Assembly: GCA_016125285.1 (NCBI GenBank)
Contig: WGMA01000020.1
Span: forward strand, 151,916-215,915
Length of the DNA: 64,000 nt
Direction of reading: 5' to 3'
DNA from: Phycisphaera sp.
GTDB lineage: Bacteria; Planctomycetota; Phycisphaerae; Phycisphaerales; Zrk34
The notes beneath the pieces were generated by a model, which saw nothing but the letters and a program-made list of their open reading frames with translations, searched no databases and had not been told where the DNA came from. Position 1 is the first letter of the stretch. Every line of letters begins with the position of its first letter. Shown here in pieces: positions 23,864-31,541 of the stretch. The translations under genes and the position numbers were made by a program.

Positions 23864-25042
23864 ATGGCTACCGAGATTCCTCTCTGGGCGCCGGATATTA
23901 CCGACGCGGAAATTCAGTCCGTCGGCGACGCGCTGCGGTCCGGCCAGCTGTCCCTGGGACGCTACACCCACCTCTTCGAGCACACCGTCTCGCAACGCGT
24001 GGGCCGATCGCACGGCGTGGCCGTCGCGTCCGGCACCGCCGCGCTGCACACCGTGCTCGTCGGGCTCGGCGTCGGCCCCGGCGACGACGTGATCACCTCC
24101 CCGTTCGCCTTCATCGCCAACGCCAACGCGATCATCTACACCGGCGCACGCCCCGTGTTCGTCGACATCGACCGCACCTCCGGCAACCTCGATCCGCAGC
24201 GCGTCGAAGAGGCCATCACCGAGCGCACCAAGGTCATCCTCGCCACCGAGACGTTCGGCAATCCCACCAGCATCGACGCGCTCGAGTCGCTCGCCCAACG
24301 CCACGAAGTGCCGCTCGTCGAGGTCGCCTGCGAGGCGTTCGGCGCGGTCCACAAGGGACGCGCGGTCGGGTCGTTCGGCAGGGCGTCGGTGTTCGGGTTC
24401 CGCCCCAACAAGCAGATCACCTGCGCCGAGGGCGGCATGATCGTCACCGACGACGACCGGCTCGCGGCGATCTGTCGCTCGCTGCGCGACCAGGGCCGAC
24501 CCGTCGAGCTCGAGCCCGCCGACCCCGTGCACGCCGACGCGATGCTCCAGCACGAGCGGCTCGGGTTCAACTACCGCATGTCGGAGCTCAACGCCGCGCT
24601 GGGCCTGGCGCAGATGCAGCGCCTCGACGAGATCCTCGTCCGCCGCCGCGAGGTCGCGTGCATGTACATCGACAAGCTCATGGAGTTCCCCGAGCTCGTG
24701 CTGCCGACCATCGGGCCCGACACGGAGATGAGCTGGTTCGTGTTCGCCGTGCGGCTGTCCGATCCGTACGGCCAGAAGGAACGCGACCGCATCACCACCG
24801 GCATGCGGCGGCACGACGTGGGCGCGGGCAACGGCTTCCCGCCGATCCACCTCCAGCCGTTCTACCGCCAGCACTACGGCTACGCCCGCGGCGACTTCCC
24901 CAACGCCGAGTCTATCGCCGCACGCACCATCGCGCTGCCGTTCTTCACACGCCTCGACGCCACGCAGATCGAACTGGTCACCCTCACGCTGCAGGTCATG
25001 CTCCAGCGCGAGTCGCTGCTCCGCCCCGAGAGCGAGGCGTAA
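23864..25042 (+). CDS. DegT/DnrJ/EryC1-family aminotransferase homologue
   Basis: 392 residues, a normal length. The fold-type I motifs are present: GTAALHTVL, VITSPFAFIANANAI, PVFVDID and the pyridoxal-phosphate lysine in FRPNKQITCAEGGM. Family members transaminate keto-sugars for surface polysaccharides. The usual ED-A/C-A segment that supplies the aspartate holding the cofactor ring nitrogen reads LVEVACEAFGA, with GTC (Val) in place of GAC (Asp). Without that aspartate normal transaminase chemistry is doubtful. It could be a regulatory or dehydratase-like variant, or be relieved by another residue. No sugar-nucleotide genes adjoin. Confidence 0.85.
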   Translation: MATEIPLWAPDITDAEIQSVGDALRSGQLSLGRYTHLFEHTVSQRVGRSHGVAVASGTAALHTVLVGLGVGPGDDVITSPFAFIANANAIIYTGARPVFVDIDRTSGNLDPQRVEEAITERTKVILATETFGNPTSIDALESLAQRHEVPLVEVACEAFGAVHKGRAVGSFGRASVFGFRPNKQITCAEGGMIVTDDDRLAAICRSLRDQGRPVELEPADPVHADAMLQHERLGFNYRMSELNAALGLAQMQRLDEILVRRREVACMYIDKLMEFPELVLPTIGPDTEMSWFVFAVRLSDPYGQKERDRITTGMRRHDVGAGNGFPPIHLQPFYRQHYGYARGDFPNAESIAARTIALPFFTRLDATQIELVTLTLQVMLQRESLLRPESEA

Positions 25043-25051
25043 ACCTCACCG

Positions 25052-25077
25052 GCGCATGTCGCTTCAGCGACATGCGC
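25052..25077 (+). terminator. Hairpin after the DegT gene
   Basis: GCGCATGTCGCT at 25052-25063 pairs perfectly with AGCGACATGCGC at 25066-25077, ten bases past the DegT stop. No T-run follows, so it is a probable transcript-end or processing hairpin and not a textbook terminator. Confidence 0.55.
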
Positions 25078-25152
25078 GTCCCGACGTGCGCGCAGCACAC
25101 CACCCGCGGCGTCGATCACTTCCGCCTTCCGCGTTCCCACGTCCCACTTGGA

Positions 25153-25707
25153 TTACGGGTGCTGCCAGTCGACCAGCCGCACGACCAGCTTGTGCAGCTT
25201 GCCGTCGATGTACAGGTCGGCCAGCACGAGCGGCTTGTCGCGGTCGGGCTGCAGGAATCGCCCGACGGGGTAACGCTCGCCGTGCTCGTTGATGAAGCTT
25301 TCCATGTCCAGCAGCGGCCCGGCGCCGATCGGCACCTCCGCCAGGTCCGCGCCGTACTGCTGGTTCAGCCAGATCTGTCCGTTCTTGTAGCTGTGCACCG
25401 TGCGGTTGACCAGCTGGATCGCGTTACCCTTACGCTCGACCTCGATGTCCAGCGACTCGCCGACCTCCGCCTCGAAGGGGTAGTAACGCGGCTCCTGGTC
25501 GCCGGGGTCGGGCGTGCCGAGCAGGCCCGCCAGGCCGATGTCCGGCAGGCCGCCGCCCTTCGCCTCGCCTTCCTTGAGCTCCTTGCCCTTGGGCGTGACG
25601 AACGGCATCTTCCAGTCCTCGGCCCAGCTCTTGACGGAGTTGCATCCGCCGAGCATTCCGCACACCAGCAGCCCCGTCAGCAGCAGCATGTTCGAACGCA
25701 GACCCAT
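25153..25707 (-). CDS. Lipoprotein of unknown function
   Basis: 184 residues from the ATG at 25707, which has GGAGG five bases upstream; longer starts are rejected. The signal ends in a lipobox (LLVCGMLGGC, lipidated Cys near 18). The mature part has a glycine/proline-rich spacer (GGGLPDIGLAGLLGTPDPG) and then a beta-rich region with RYYPFEAEVGESLDIEVER and VLADLYIDGKLHKLVVRL. I recognise no family. Convergent with the DegT gene and 47 bases divergent from dus. Confidence 0.7.
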   Translation of the reverse strand: MGLRSNMLLLTGLLVCGMLGGCNSVKSWAEDWKMPFVTPKGKELKEGEAKGGGLPDIGLAGLLGTPDPGDQEPRYYPFEAEVGESLDIEVERKGNAIQLVNRTVHSYKNGQIWLNQQYGADLAEVPIGAGPLLDMESFINEHGERYPVGRFLQPDRDKPLVLADLYIDGKLHKLVVRLVDWQHP

Positions 25708-25754
25708 CGATCCTCCAGACATCTTTGGCTCAATAAGGCCGACGATCATATCAT

Positions 25755-26846
25755 GTGCCTGTGATCCAGGCGAGCCACGCAACCCGTACCGACACCCCGG
25801 CGTGTGCCACTGGCGGCTTGCCCGCCAGTGCAACGACGTCGTCGCGCGATCCCTTCGCGTGGGTCGCCACCGCGCCGTTCTTCCAGGCCGGGCTCGCCGG
25901 CTACTCCGACGCCGCCATGCGCATGGTCGCCCGTAAGCACGGTGCGCCGTACTGCATCACCGAGGCCATGCTCGATCACTTCCTGATCAACGGCGGCAAG
26001 GGCCTCAAGGCCGCGGAACTCCTCGACGACGACCACCCGATCGCCGGCCAGCTCATGGGCAGCCACCCCAAAGAGATCGCCGAGGGCTCGCGTATCCTCG
26101 TCGGCCTCGGCTACGACGTGGTCGACATCAACCTCGCCTGCCCCGTCAAGAAGATCAAGAAGAAGTGCCGCGGCGGCCACCTGCTGTCCGCGCCGCAGGA
26201 GGCGATCGACATCCTCGACGCCGTCGCGCAGTCCGTCGCCGGCGACGTGCCGCTGACCATCAAGCTCCGCCGCAGCTACGACGATTCCGACGCGATGACC
26301 GCGAACTTCCACCGCATCGTCGAGGCCGCCATCCGCTTCGGCTACAAGGGCGTGACCGTGCACGGACGGACCGTCGAGCAGAAATACATCGGCCCGTCCC
26401 GCTGGCCCGCCCTCAAGCAGATCACCGACACCTACCGCGCCGAGATGGACGCCGGGTTCCACATCTTCGGCTCCGGCGACATCTTCACGCCGCAGTCGAT
26501 CTTCGACATGATCACGCAGACCGGCGTCCAGGCCGCGTCCGTCGCACGCGGCTGCATCGGCAACCCGTGGATCTTCGAACAGGCCCACCAGCTCATGCGC
26601 GGCCAGCCCATCACGCCGCCGACCGTCCAGCAGCAGCGCGACGTCCTGCTCGAACACTTCCAGCTCTCCGTCGCCGAGCACGGCGAAAACCTCGCCGGTC
26701 GCATGATGCGTAAGTTCGGCATCAAGTTCTCCGTCCACCACCCGCAGCCCGACGCCGTGAAGGACCGCTTCATCGCGGTCAAAACCCTCGACGACTGGCG
26801 CGCCGTGCTCGACGCGTACTACGACGCGACGTCCGTCGGCGTGTGA
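25755..26846 (+). CDS. dus: tRNA-dihydrouridine synthase (Dus family)
   Basis: Up to 363 residues. The core begins at about residue 35 with APFFQAGLAGYSDAAMR, which replaces the usual APMAGVTD start. Then come VVDINLACPVKKIKKKCRGGHLL with the catalytic cysteine, TIKLRRSYDDSD, and VTVHGRT for FMN binding. The enzyme reduces uridines in the tRNA D-loop with FMN and NADPH. Start choice is open: GTG 25755, GTG 25761 or TTG 25818. The first two would translate a 27-base repeat copy (25804-25830), and the third lies inside it. No ATG is available before the core. Confidence 0.88.
   Translation: MPVIQASHATRTDTPACATGGLPASATTSSRDPFAWVATAPFFQAGLAGYSDAAMRMVARKHGAPYCITEAMLDHFLINGGKGLKAAELLDDDHPIAGQLMGSHPKEIAEGSRILVGLGYDVVDINLACPVKKIKKKCRGGHLLSAPQEAIDILDAVAQSVAGDVPLTIKLRRSYDDSDAMTANFHRIVEAAIRFGYKGVTVHGRTVEQKYIGPSRWPALKQITDTYRAEMDAGFHIFGSGDIFTPQSIFDMITQTGVQAASVARGCIGNPWIFEQAHQLMRGQPITPPTVQQQRDVLLEHFQLSVAEHGENLAGRMMRKFGIKFSVHHPQPDAVKDRFIAVKTLDDWRAVLDAYYDATSVGV
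25804..25830. repeat. Single arm of the GTGCCAC palindrome family
   Basis: Identical over 27 bases to the reverse complement of 22017-22043. It folds as a GGCGGCTTGCC-type hairpin. It lies inside the open frame of dus, about 16-25 codons after the first possible start, and includes an in-frame TTG. Confidence 0.9.
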
Positions 26847-27212
26847 CGCGCCGATTCATTTTCCATTTCAGAAGCCGCGCCCGTCTGCGAGTTCGCGTTG
26901 CCATTCCGTGCGCGCCGACGTGTTGTCGCACGCGGTGATCGCGCCGTCGCACGGTCAACACGTAACTTACGTCCTTGCGGGGACGCGATGATCGCGTAAC
27001 TCCTTATTCCGCGTCGTGGGTCGACGCGCCAGCCACCGAATAGGCGGGTCACCAACGGGACAAAAAGGGGCGCGAACGGGGCGCTGATGGGGCGTGACAC
27101 GGACAAAAAGGAGCGCCGGATACTCGAAACAGTGCGTCAAACGGGCGGATCTGGCACGTCCTTCCGTGCGCACGGCGCGACGCGTCGGTCCACGTACCAG
27201 AGCGGCGCGCGG
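26847..27212. other. 366-base gap without a recognisable gene
   Basis: Space between the convergent dus gene and the cohesin-TM gene. It holds one solitary TTTCCAT-type heptad (CATTTTCCATTT near 26859), a GGACAAAAAGG direct repeat at about 27058 and 27102, and no hairpin with a T-run. Open frames here are shadows with no motif. No RNA gene was seen. Confidence 0.6.
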
Positions 27213-27836
27213 TCATCCCGCCGCGCGGGTCGGTCGGCGGCGGAGGGTCATGATCAGCAGGAGCAGCAGGAGGACGCCGCCGGCGACGCCGATCCAGAGC
27301 CACGGGATCTCGATGCGAACGGTCAGCGCGCCGGGCTCGGCGCGGGCGAGCAGGTCCATGTCGTTGACCTGAAACGCTTCGATTTTCTCCAGCGCCAGCG
27401 CGGTCTTCTGTCCGCCGGCGCCCTTCACCTTGAAGTGGACGGTGGCGAGCGTGCCGTCGCCGGTGATGGCGTGGATCGCCTTGTCGTTGGCGTTGGCGCC
27501 GCCGAGGAACAGCAGCGGCAGTCGTCCGGGCGTTTCGGTGAACAGCTTGAGGATCGCGTTGTCGGGCAGGACGTCTCCGCGGGTCATGGTGCGGTCGGGG
27601 TCCTGCGCGTCGGTCACCACTTCGAGCACGGCGGGGTCGTAGGTGAGCAGGGCCTGCATCGCGCTGACGCCCTTGGCGCCCTTGATCGCGATGGGCACGT
27701 CGACGCTCTGGCCGGCGTTCGATTCGAGCGTGGGCAGGCTGAGCGTGACGGCCGCGGAGGCGACGCCGCACGTGAAGCACAGGCACGCGGCGGCGACGGC
27801 GAGCGCGGTCGACGGTGAGGGGTTGCGTCGGCTCAT
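27213..27836 (-). CDS. Membrane-anchored cohesin-domain protein
   Basis: 207 residues. Signal peptide to about residue 28 (AVAAACLCFTCGVASA). One cohesin-like beta domain covers about 30-165, with LPTLESNAGQSVDVPIAI, MQALLTYDPAVLEVV and GTLATVHFKVKG, typical of cohesin strands. A C-terminal transmembrane helix (WIGVAGGVLLLLLLIM) and a short basic tail anchor it. It could display a cohesin on the outer face of the inner membrane. Its ATG overlaps the stop of the upstream cohesin-dockerin gene (ATGA at 27833-27836), so the two are translationally coupled and may bind one another. Confidence 0.75.
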   Translation of the reverse strand: MSRRNPSPSTALAVAAACLCFTCGVASAAVTLSLPTLESNAGQSVDVPIAIKGAKGVSAMQALLTYDPAVLEVVTDAQDPDRTMTRGDVLPDNAILKLFTETPGRLPLLFLGGANANDKAIHAITGDGTLATVHFKVKGAGGQKTALALEKIEAFQVNDMDLLARAEPGALTVRIEIPWLWIGVAGGVLLLLLLIMTLRRRPTRAAG

Positions 27837-30085
27837 CGCGCCAGCTCCCGGGCGACGTTCTGGAGGACGATGATCGCGTCGCGCGAGTTGACTTCACCGT
27901 CGTTGTTGAGGTCCATGTGGAGGCTGGTGGGCGTGAGGCCGACCCACATCTTCAGGCAGCACTGCGCGTCGTTGACGGTCTGCCTGCCGGTGCCGGAGCA
28001 CGTGGCCTGGGCGCGGGCGGAGTCCTCGCCGCCCGGGCGGTTGGGGTATTTCGGATTGTTCGGATCGGTCAGGTCGCTGGGGTCGTAGATGGTGATCGAT
28101 CCGTCGACGATGCGGAGGGGCAGCCGCGTGCCGGCCGAGTCGTTGACGGTGGCGACGGTGAGGGTCAGCGGCGTGCGGCTCTTGCCGGGTCCGGTGGGGA
28201 TGAAGCGGAATCCGGCGACGGTGCCGCGTCCGTTGAACGGGGTGAGCGAGGCGAAGTTGAACCGGAAGACGCCGGGCTGCACGAGCTTGTACTGCGAGAG
28301 GTCGGAGATGACGCTGCCGTTCTCTGCGTCGGGCGCGGCGTTGGCGATGGCGGGGTCGTAGCCGAGCGCGAAGTCCATGTTGAGCACATCGCGTGCGCCG
28401 ATGAGTTGCACGGCGATGGTGACCGGCGCGCCGCGCGGGACGACGACGTCGGGCGCGAGCAGGATCATCTCATTGTTCGGCACGTTGCCAGGCACGCTGC
28501 TGGGCGTGTTCGCGCCGCCGCCGCCACCAGCGCCGCCGCCAGCGCCGCCACGACCGCCACTGGCGTTCGGGTCCGCCGGGTTGGGGGCGCAGCGGCCGAC
28601 GAAGTCGTGCAGCGACGCGACGCCCGCGCCGTTCCACTCCGCGGAGCGCCACCGGCCGTTCGCGTCGGTTGTGTAGAGGTCCCACATGTACCAGTACTTG
28701 TTGTTGTTGTAGTCCTTGAAGTACGGCGGGGGCCCGGCCGAGCTGATGCCCGTCGCCTCCATCAGGCCGTACTGATTGAAACGCCACGGCTTGCGGGCGT
28801 TGTACTCGGCGCTGCCGTTGTACGCGTTGAGCTTCGCGGTCGTTTCGGCGATCCATCGTTCGAAGCAGAGCTGGGCCGAGGCGTTCTCCCACGGCCGACT
28901 GCCCGCGCCGCCGCAGCAGTTCGAGCCGGAGCTGACGGACGGGTCCTGCCCGTCCGGTGCGCCACCCTGACCGGCGCCTTGCGCGCCGCCGTTGTTGATG
29001 CGCGTTGTTGCGCGGCCGCCGGTGAACCCGCAACCGTCCTCGGTGAGGAACAGCTCAAACGTGCCTTCGGACGAGCCGTCATCGGCGCGCCAGGTGGCCT
29101 GCAGCGTTCGGCCGGACACGGTGGCGGTGAACGTGCCGGGCCCGCCGACGGCGCGGGATCTGGTGAACGTGCCGGTGGCGGTATTGCCCTGCACGCGCAC
29201 CGGCATGGGACCCCACGTCGTGTTCCAGTCGCGGTCCCACGTCTGCGGGCAGCGCGACGCGGTCGGCTGGGCGGGCGGCGTCGGCTGCGCGGGCGGCGTC
29301 GGCGTCGTGGGTTGCGTCGGCGCTGCGGGCGGCGTTTGCGGCGTGGGCGTGGTTTGCGGCGTGGGCGTGGTGGGCGGCGTGGGCGTGGTGGGTGGAGTCG
29401 GCTGCGTCGGGGTGGTCGTGGTCGTCCCGGGGCCCGGCGGCGTGCCGGCGAGCTTCTCGTCCGCCGCGTAAACGTACGTCGCGGACATGCCCGCGGAGTC
29501 GAACTGCGCGCCGGTGTTGAACGAAAACGCAACCACGAACCAGCGGTAGCGCACGCCGTTCTTTGTCGTCCCCTGAACGCCGCCCTGTTCGTTGAACTTC
29601 AGCTGCGGCGACGCGTTGATGTTCAGGGAGTGGCGACCGGCGGTCAGCGGCTTGGGTTCGCTGAGCAGCTGCACGCTCGCCGGGGCGCCCGGTCCGAACG
29701 CCTGGATCTGCGCCGACCAGCCCGGATCGGCAAACTCCCACGTCGCATCGGCCTGGTACTTCAGTGCGAACGTCTGCCCGTCAACGATCGAGGTCGGCGC
29801 TTCGGTCAGACACCCGGCGACGAGCTTGTACTTCGGTCGATCGACCTTGAACTCGATCTTCCCGGGATTGCCCTTGAACTCCTCGGCGGGCGGCTTCTCG
29901 TTCGTCTGGGTCTCGCGAAAGTACTTCTTGCGTTCGACCTTGACGCTCACGAGGTAGTAGGTGTCGGGTTTGCTGGTCTGTGCCTGCGCGGGTGCGACGA
30001 ACACGCGTCCCATGTCGCCCGGCAGTGTCATCGCCCCCAGCGTGAGAGCCAGCCAGATCCATCGCACGATATTGAGGTGTCGCAA
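27833..30085 (-). CDS. Secreted multidomain protein with cohesin and dockerin
   Basis: 750 residues from a TTG at 30085 preceded by GGGAGG at seven bases; the signal peptide follows (WIWLALTLGAMTLPG to APAQA). An N-terminal beta domain reaches about 220, then a threonine-proline linker of about 60 residues, a domain with WDRDWNTTWGPMPVRVQG, and a cysteine/glycine-rich part (SGSNCCGGAG). A glycine-rich linker leads to a cohesin-like domain near 530-660 (VTIAVQLIGARDVLNMDFAL). It ends in a dockerin-like calcium repeat, MDLNNDGEVNSRDAIIVLQN. Only one full dockerin repeat is clear. Likely a secreted scaffold or polymer-binding protein. Confidence 0.8.
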   Translation of the reverse strand: MRHLNIVRWIWLALTLGAMTLPGDMGRVFVAPAQAQTSKPDTYYLVSVKVERKKYFRETQTNEKPPAEEFKGNPGKIEFKVDRPKYKLVAGCLTEAPTSIVDGQTFALKYQADATWEFADPGWSAQIQAFGPGAPASVQLLSEPKPLTAGRHSLNINASPQLKFNEQGGVQGTTKNGVRYRWFVVAFSFNTGAQFDSAGMSATYVYAADEKLAGTPPGPGTTTTTPTQPTPPTTPTPPTTPTPQTTPTPQTPPAAPTQPTTPTPPAQPTPPAQPTASRCPQTWDRDWNTTWGPMPVRVQGNTATGTFTRSRAVGGPGTFTATVSGRTLQATWRADDGSSEGTFELFLTEDGCGFTGGRATTRINNGGAQGAGQGGAPDGQDPSVSSGSNCCGGAGSRPWENASAQLCFERWIAETTAKLNAYNGSAEYNARKPWRFNQYGLMEATGISSAGPPPYFKDYNNNKYWYMWDLYTTDANGRWRSAEWNGAGVASLHDFVGRCAPNPADPNASGGRGGAGGGAGGGGGANTPSSVPGNVPNNEMILLAPDVVVPRGAPVTIAVQLIGARDVLNMDFALGYDPAIANAAPDAENGSVISDLSQYKLVQPGVFRFNFASLTPFNGRGTVAGFRFIPTGPGKSRTPLTLTVATVNDSAGTRLPLRIVDGSITIYDPSDLTDPNNPKYPNRPGGEDSARAQATCSGTGRQTVNDAQCCLKMWVGLTPTSLHMDLNNDGEVNSRDAIIVLQNVARELAR

Positions 30086-30123
30086 GCGGTGCCTCCCGAT
30101 ATCGATAGAAAGTTGACGGGCAG

Positions 30124-30129
30124 ATTATA
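30124..30129 (-). promoter_or_regulatory. TATAAT box of the cohesin-dockerin gene
   Basis: On the minus strand TATAAT lies 38 bases before the TTG start, with a good ribosome site (GGGAGG) between. No convincing -35 hexamer was found. The rest of the 272-base gap to the CAP gene shows nothing else. Confidence 0.4.
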
Positions 30130-30357
30130 CCTTCCGCCGCTCGCAAACGGCACCATGCAACGGGCCTCGCGGTCCCCCGAACCGACGCCATCGAACGCCC
30201 GGTGCAACGCAGCGCATGACCACAAGCCCCAGGCCTGCGCGCCCGGTGTGTGGATGGTGGTCGTCGCGTCTTCGCGGATCGACGGTGTCTGCACTGCGCT
30301 CCTGCGGCGCGCAGTAACGCCCGGCGCTTGGCATGCAAACCTGGGCGTGCGGTGCGT

Positions 30358-30861
30358 CTACTTCTTGTTGTGCCTGTGCACCGGCTTGTTGGGGCCGCTG
30401 GCGCCGAAGTCGGCTATCCAGACGATGCCGCCCGCGGGGCCTTTGGCGTAGCCGAAGCCGACGGCGTGGTAGGCCTTGTTGAGGATGTTCTTGCGGTGAC
30501 CGTCGGAGCGCATCCAGCCCTTGAACGCGGCTTCGGGGGATTTCTCGCCCTTGGCCATGTTCTCGGCGAAGGCCATGGCGCGGTAGCCGGTGTCCTTGAT
30601 GCGCGTGCCGGGGTTGCCGTCGGCGAGGTGGCCCTTCTTGCCCGACTTGGCGAGATAGTCGGCGTACTTCTGCGCGGCTTCGGTGAGCTTGGGGTCGAGC
30701 TTCAGCGCGGGGACACCTTCCTTGGCGCGTGCGGCGTTGTGGAGTTCGAGGAGCTCGTCGGCGGTTTTGGGGCCGAGGTCGTGCCTGTCGGGTTGGGCGG
30801 AGGCCTGGCCGGCGACCAACGAGAGCGTGAGCAGCGTCGCGATGGCGGAGCGGTGGAGCAT
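30358..30861 (-). CDS. CAP/SCP-domain secreted protein
   Basis: 167 residues from the ATG at 30861 (MLHRSAIATLL), which opens a signal peptide ending near GQASA. The mature protein is a small CAP domain: ELLELHNAARAKEGVPAL, AQKYADYLAKSGKKGH, AFAENMAKG, GWMRSDGHRKNIL and HAVGFGYAKGPAGG. The His and Glu residues of the CAP cavity are present in GH and AEN. Bacterial members (YkwD-like) are extracellular, and their function is mostly unknown. The protein ends in a basic HRHNKK tail. Confidence 0.88.
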   Translation of the reverse strand: MLHRSAIATLLTLSLVAGQASAQPDRHDLGPKTADELLELHNAARAKEGVPALKLDPKLTEAAQKYADYLAKSGKKGHLADGNPGTRIKDTGYRAMAFAENMAKGEKSPEAAFKGWMRSDGHRKNILNKAYHAVGFGYAKGPAGGIVWIADFGASGPNKPVHRHNKK

Positions 30862-30922
30862 GCGTCGAAGGTGTGTGGCTGGGCCGAATTGTCGCGCGGT
30901 TGAGACGGAGCGCGGTGTGATG

Positions 30923-30962
30923 CGAATGGCTGTGGCACGTTGCGCAGCGCCACAGCCATTCG
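30923..30962. terminator. 14-bp inverted repeat between EF-hand and CAP genes
   Basis: CGAATGGCTGTGGC at 30923-30936 pairs perfectly with 30949-30962 across a 12-base loop. It lies in the gap of 180 bases between two minus-strand genes. There is no T-run, so termination is only a possibility. Confidence 0.5.
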
Positions 30963-31041
30963 GTGTAGTCCGGATCGTAAGGGGGCCCTCCCGGCGACGT
31001 CGGCGCGGCGCGCTGAACATCGCCGGGGTGATGGACCGGGC

Positions 31042-31341
31042 TTACTTCTGCTTCTTCTTGGCGTGCTCGAGCAGGGCCTTGAACTCGTCGGCGGACAGGA
31101 AGCCGTCGCTGTCGGCGTCGGCCTTCGCGAAGACCTTCTCGGCCTTGGCGGGGTCCTTGGCGCCCTTGGGGCCGGCCTTGAACTCTTCGAGGCTGATCTT
31201 GCCGTCGCTGTTGGTATCCAGCTTCTTGATCATGGCCTCGGGGCTGCCCTTCTTGTCCTTCTTATCCTTGGCGAAGGAAGGCGCGGCGGCGAACGCGGTG
31301 GCGAGGCAGGCGACAATTGCAACGGTGAGGTACTTGTTCAT
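31042..31341 (-). CDS. Secreted EF-hand calcium-binding protein
   Basis: 99 residues with a signal peptide (VAIVACLATAFAAAPSFA). Two canonical EF-hand loops follow: DTNSDGKISLEE and DADSDGFLSADE, each with the D-x-(N/D)-x-D-G-x-(I/L)-x-x-x-E spacing. The linkers are lysine-rich (KDKKDKKGS at the start, AKKKQK at the end). It should bind two calcium ions outside the cytosol. Start chosen at the signal-peptide ATG; the frame extends upstream without a ribosome site. It stands among other secreted-protein genes. Confidence 0.9.
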   Translation of the reverse strand: MNKYLTVAIVACLATAFAAAPSFAKDKKDKKGSPEAMIKKLDTNSDGKISLEEFKAGPKGAKDPAKAEKVFAKADADSDGFLSADEFKALLEHAKKKQK

Positions 31342-31541
31342 GGCGTTGTTCCAGAGGGGGTTTGCCACGGGCGTGATGAGCTCCGCGGGGTCCGTCTCGG
31401 GTGACCCACGCGGGTCGCCGTCGACGTGATGTTCCATCAGAAACAACGGCGCCCACGAAACGTGTATTGCAGGGGATTCCGATCAAAACGCTTCGGTTTC
31501 GTCCCTAGGTCATACGACCTCGATCTCGGGGCGCCGCGCGT

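Noticed and set aside
26847..27212. Search for a tRNA or small RNA in the larger gaps
   Set aside because: No cloverleaf-like pairing, CCA end or known RNA motif was found here or in the gaps at 30086-30357, 34764-35028 and 37859-38129.
27815..30451. 878-codon open frame on the plus strand
   Set aside because: Antisense to the cohesin-dockerin gene; low-complexity V/G/A/R translation without any domain, while the minus strand has signal peptide, cohesin and dockerin motifs.
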